From assembly GCA_002401365.1 (NCBI GenBank), contig NVSW01000001.1:26800-68447 (forward strand): a stretch of DNA of 41,648 bases, given 5' to 3'. Origin of the DNA: Piscirickettsiaceae bacterium. Its GTDB lineage: Bacteria > Pseudomonadota > Gammaproteobacteria > Methylococcales > Cycloclasticaceae. The first letter of the stretch is position 1, and every line of letters begins with the position of its first letter. This document shows, piece after piece, positions 41,500-41,648 of this stretch. The position numbers were made by a program, and so were the translations under genes. The notes below the pieces were generated by a model that saw only the letters and a list, made by a program, of their open reading frames with translations, did no database searches and had not been told where the DNA came from.

Positions 41500-41648
41500 C
41501 GACCTCTTTGGCGAAGACCTCTCGAAGCTCTTCCCCGTGGCTGAGCCCGACTGTAGCGACTCCGGAACCTTCGACAACGCTCTTGAGTTCTTGCTCATGA
41601 CGGGCCGCAGTCTGCAAGAGTCGGTCATGATGATGGTTCCCGAGGCAT
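41480..41648 (+). other. gltB: Out-of-frame gltB fragment of different origin (probable chimeric join)
   Basis: From 41483 a different forward frame encodes EGVLKSDLFGEDLSKLFPVA and then SDSGTFDNALEFLLMTGRSL and MMMVPEA, a recognisable GltB glutaminase-domain segment. It lies about 80-100 residues downstream of the point where the preceding gltB stops. By hand count 43 of 56 codons end in G or C (77%), against 22 of the last 50 codons (44%) before the join. It continues past the window edge. The most economical reading is a misassembled contig end carrying gltB from another, higher-GC genome. Confidence 0.8.

Noticed and set aside
1..41648. CRISPR array, prophage, insertion sequence, tRNA or rRNA genes
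   Set aside because: No regularly spaced repeats, transposase or phage genes, or cloverleaf/rRNA signatures were seen on either strand.

Overview
The window is a compact, low-GC chromosomal segment with the gene content and gene order of a free-living gammaproteobacterium. Signature blocks are glnA-ntrBC, secB-gpsA-trmL, gpmI-envC-ctpA-yibQ, metXW-DUF4426, and mrcA / pilMNOPQ-aroKB-damX-gltB, which is the order seen in Pseudomonas-like genomes. Type IV pili, ammonium assimilation, sulfite reduction and a class 1B-type dihydroorotate dehydrogenase suggest an environmental bacterium. A Thiotrichales or Methylophaga/Cycloclasticus-like origin would fit the base composition, but that is inference only. 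I see no prophage, insertion sequence, CRISPR array, tRNA or rRNA.

Layout. 1-3425 (minus): gmhB (cut by the window edge), glyS and glyQ. 3683-6090 (plus): a tight three-gene unit of a PP-loop thiouridylase-like protein, a TusA-like sulfur carrier and a cation diffusion facilitator, preceded by two strong inverted repeats. 6093-10905: the nitrogen control block, with NtrC boxes, a sigma-54 promoter, glnA, a DUF4124 protein, a further NtrC box and ntrBC. 10915-14660: pyrD (minus), trmL (plus), then a minus-strand unit arsR - rhodanese - secB - gpsA. 14769-19652 (plus): gpmI, envC, ctpA, yibQ. 19853-21932 (minus): DUF934 and a siroheme sulfite/nitrite reductase. 22051-24231 (plus): metX, metW, DUF4426. 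24311-26649 (minus): ampG, xthA. 26856-30007 (plus): rpmE, an M48 lipoprotein peptidase, gltA. 30073-32571 (minus): mrcA (PBP1a). 32812-40796 (plus): pilMNOPQ, aroK, aroB, damX. 40975 to the end: gltB.

How the genes work together. Glutamine synthetase and glutamate synthase lie at opposite ends, and the NtrBC pair lies just downstream of glnA. The glnA control region shows the classic NtrC enhancer plus sigma-54 design, and ntrB carries an NtrC box over its own promoter. Sulfur handling recurs: a TusA-like carrier beside a PP-loop protein, a rhodanese under an ArsR-type regulator, sulfite reductase, and metXW. Envelope growth genes (envC, ctpA, ampG, mrcA, damX, gmhB) are scattered through the window.

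The most anomalous feature is at the right edge. After about 160-175 codons gltB breaks. The last ~165 bases encode a later part of GltB in another frame with very different codon use, which points to a chimeric assembly join (or, less likely, a deletion plus transfer). Otherwise the window is mainly housekeeping, and I found no clearly new biological system.
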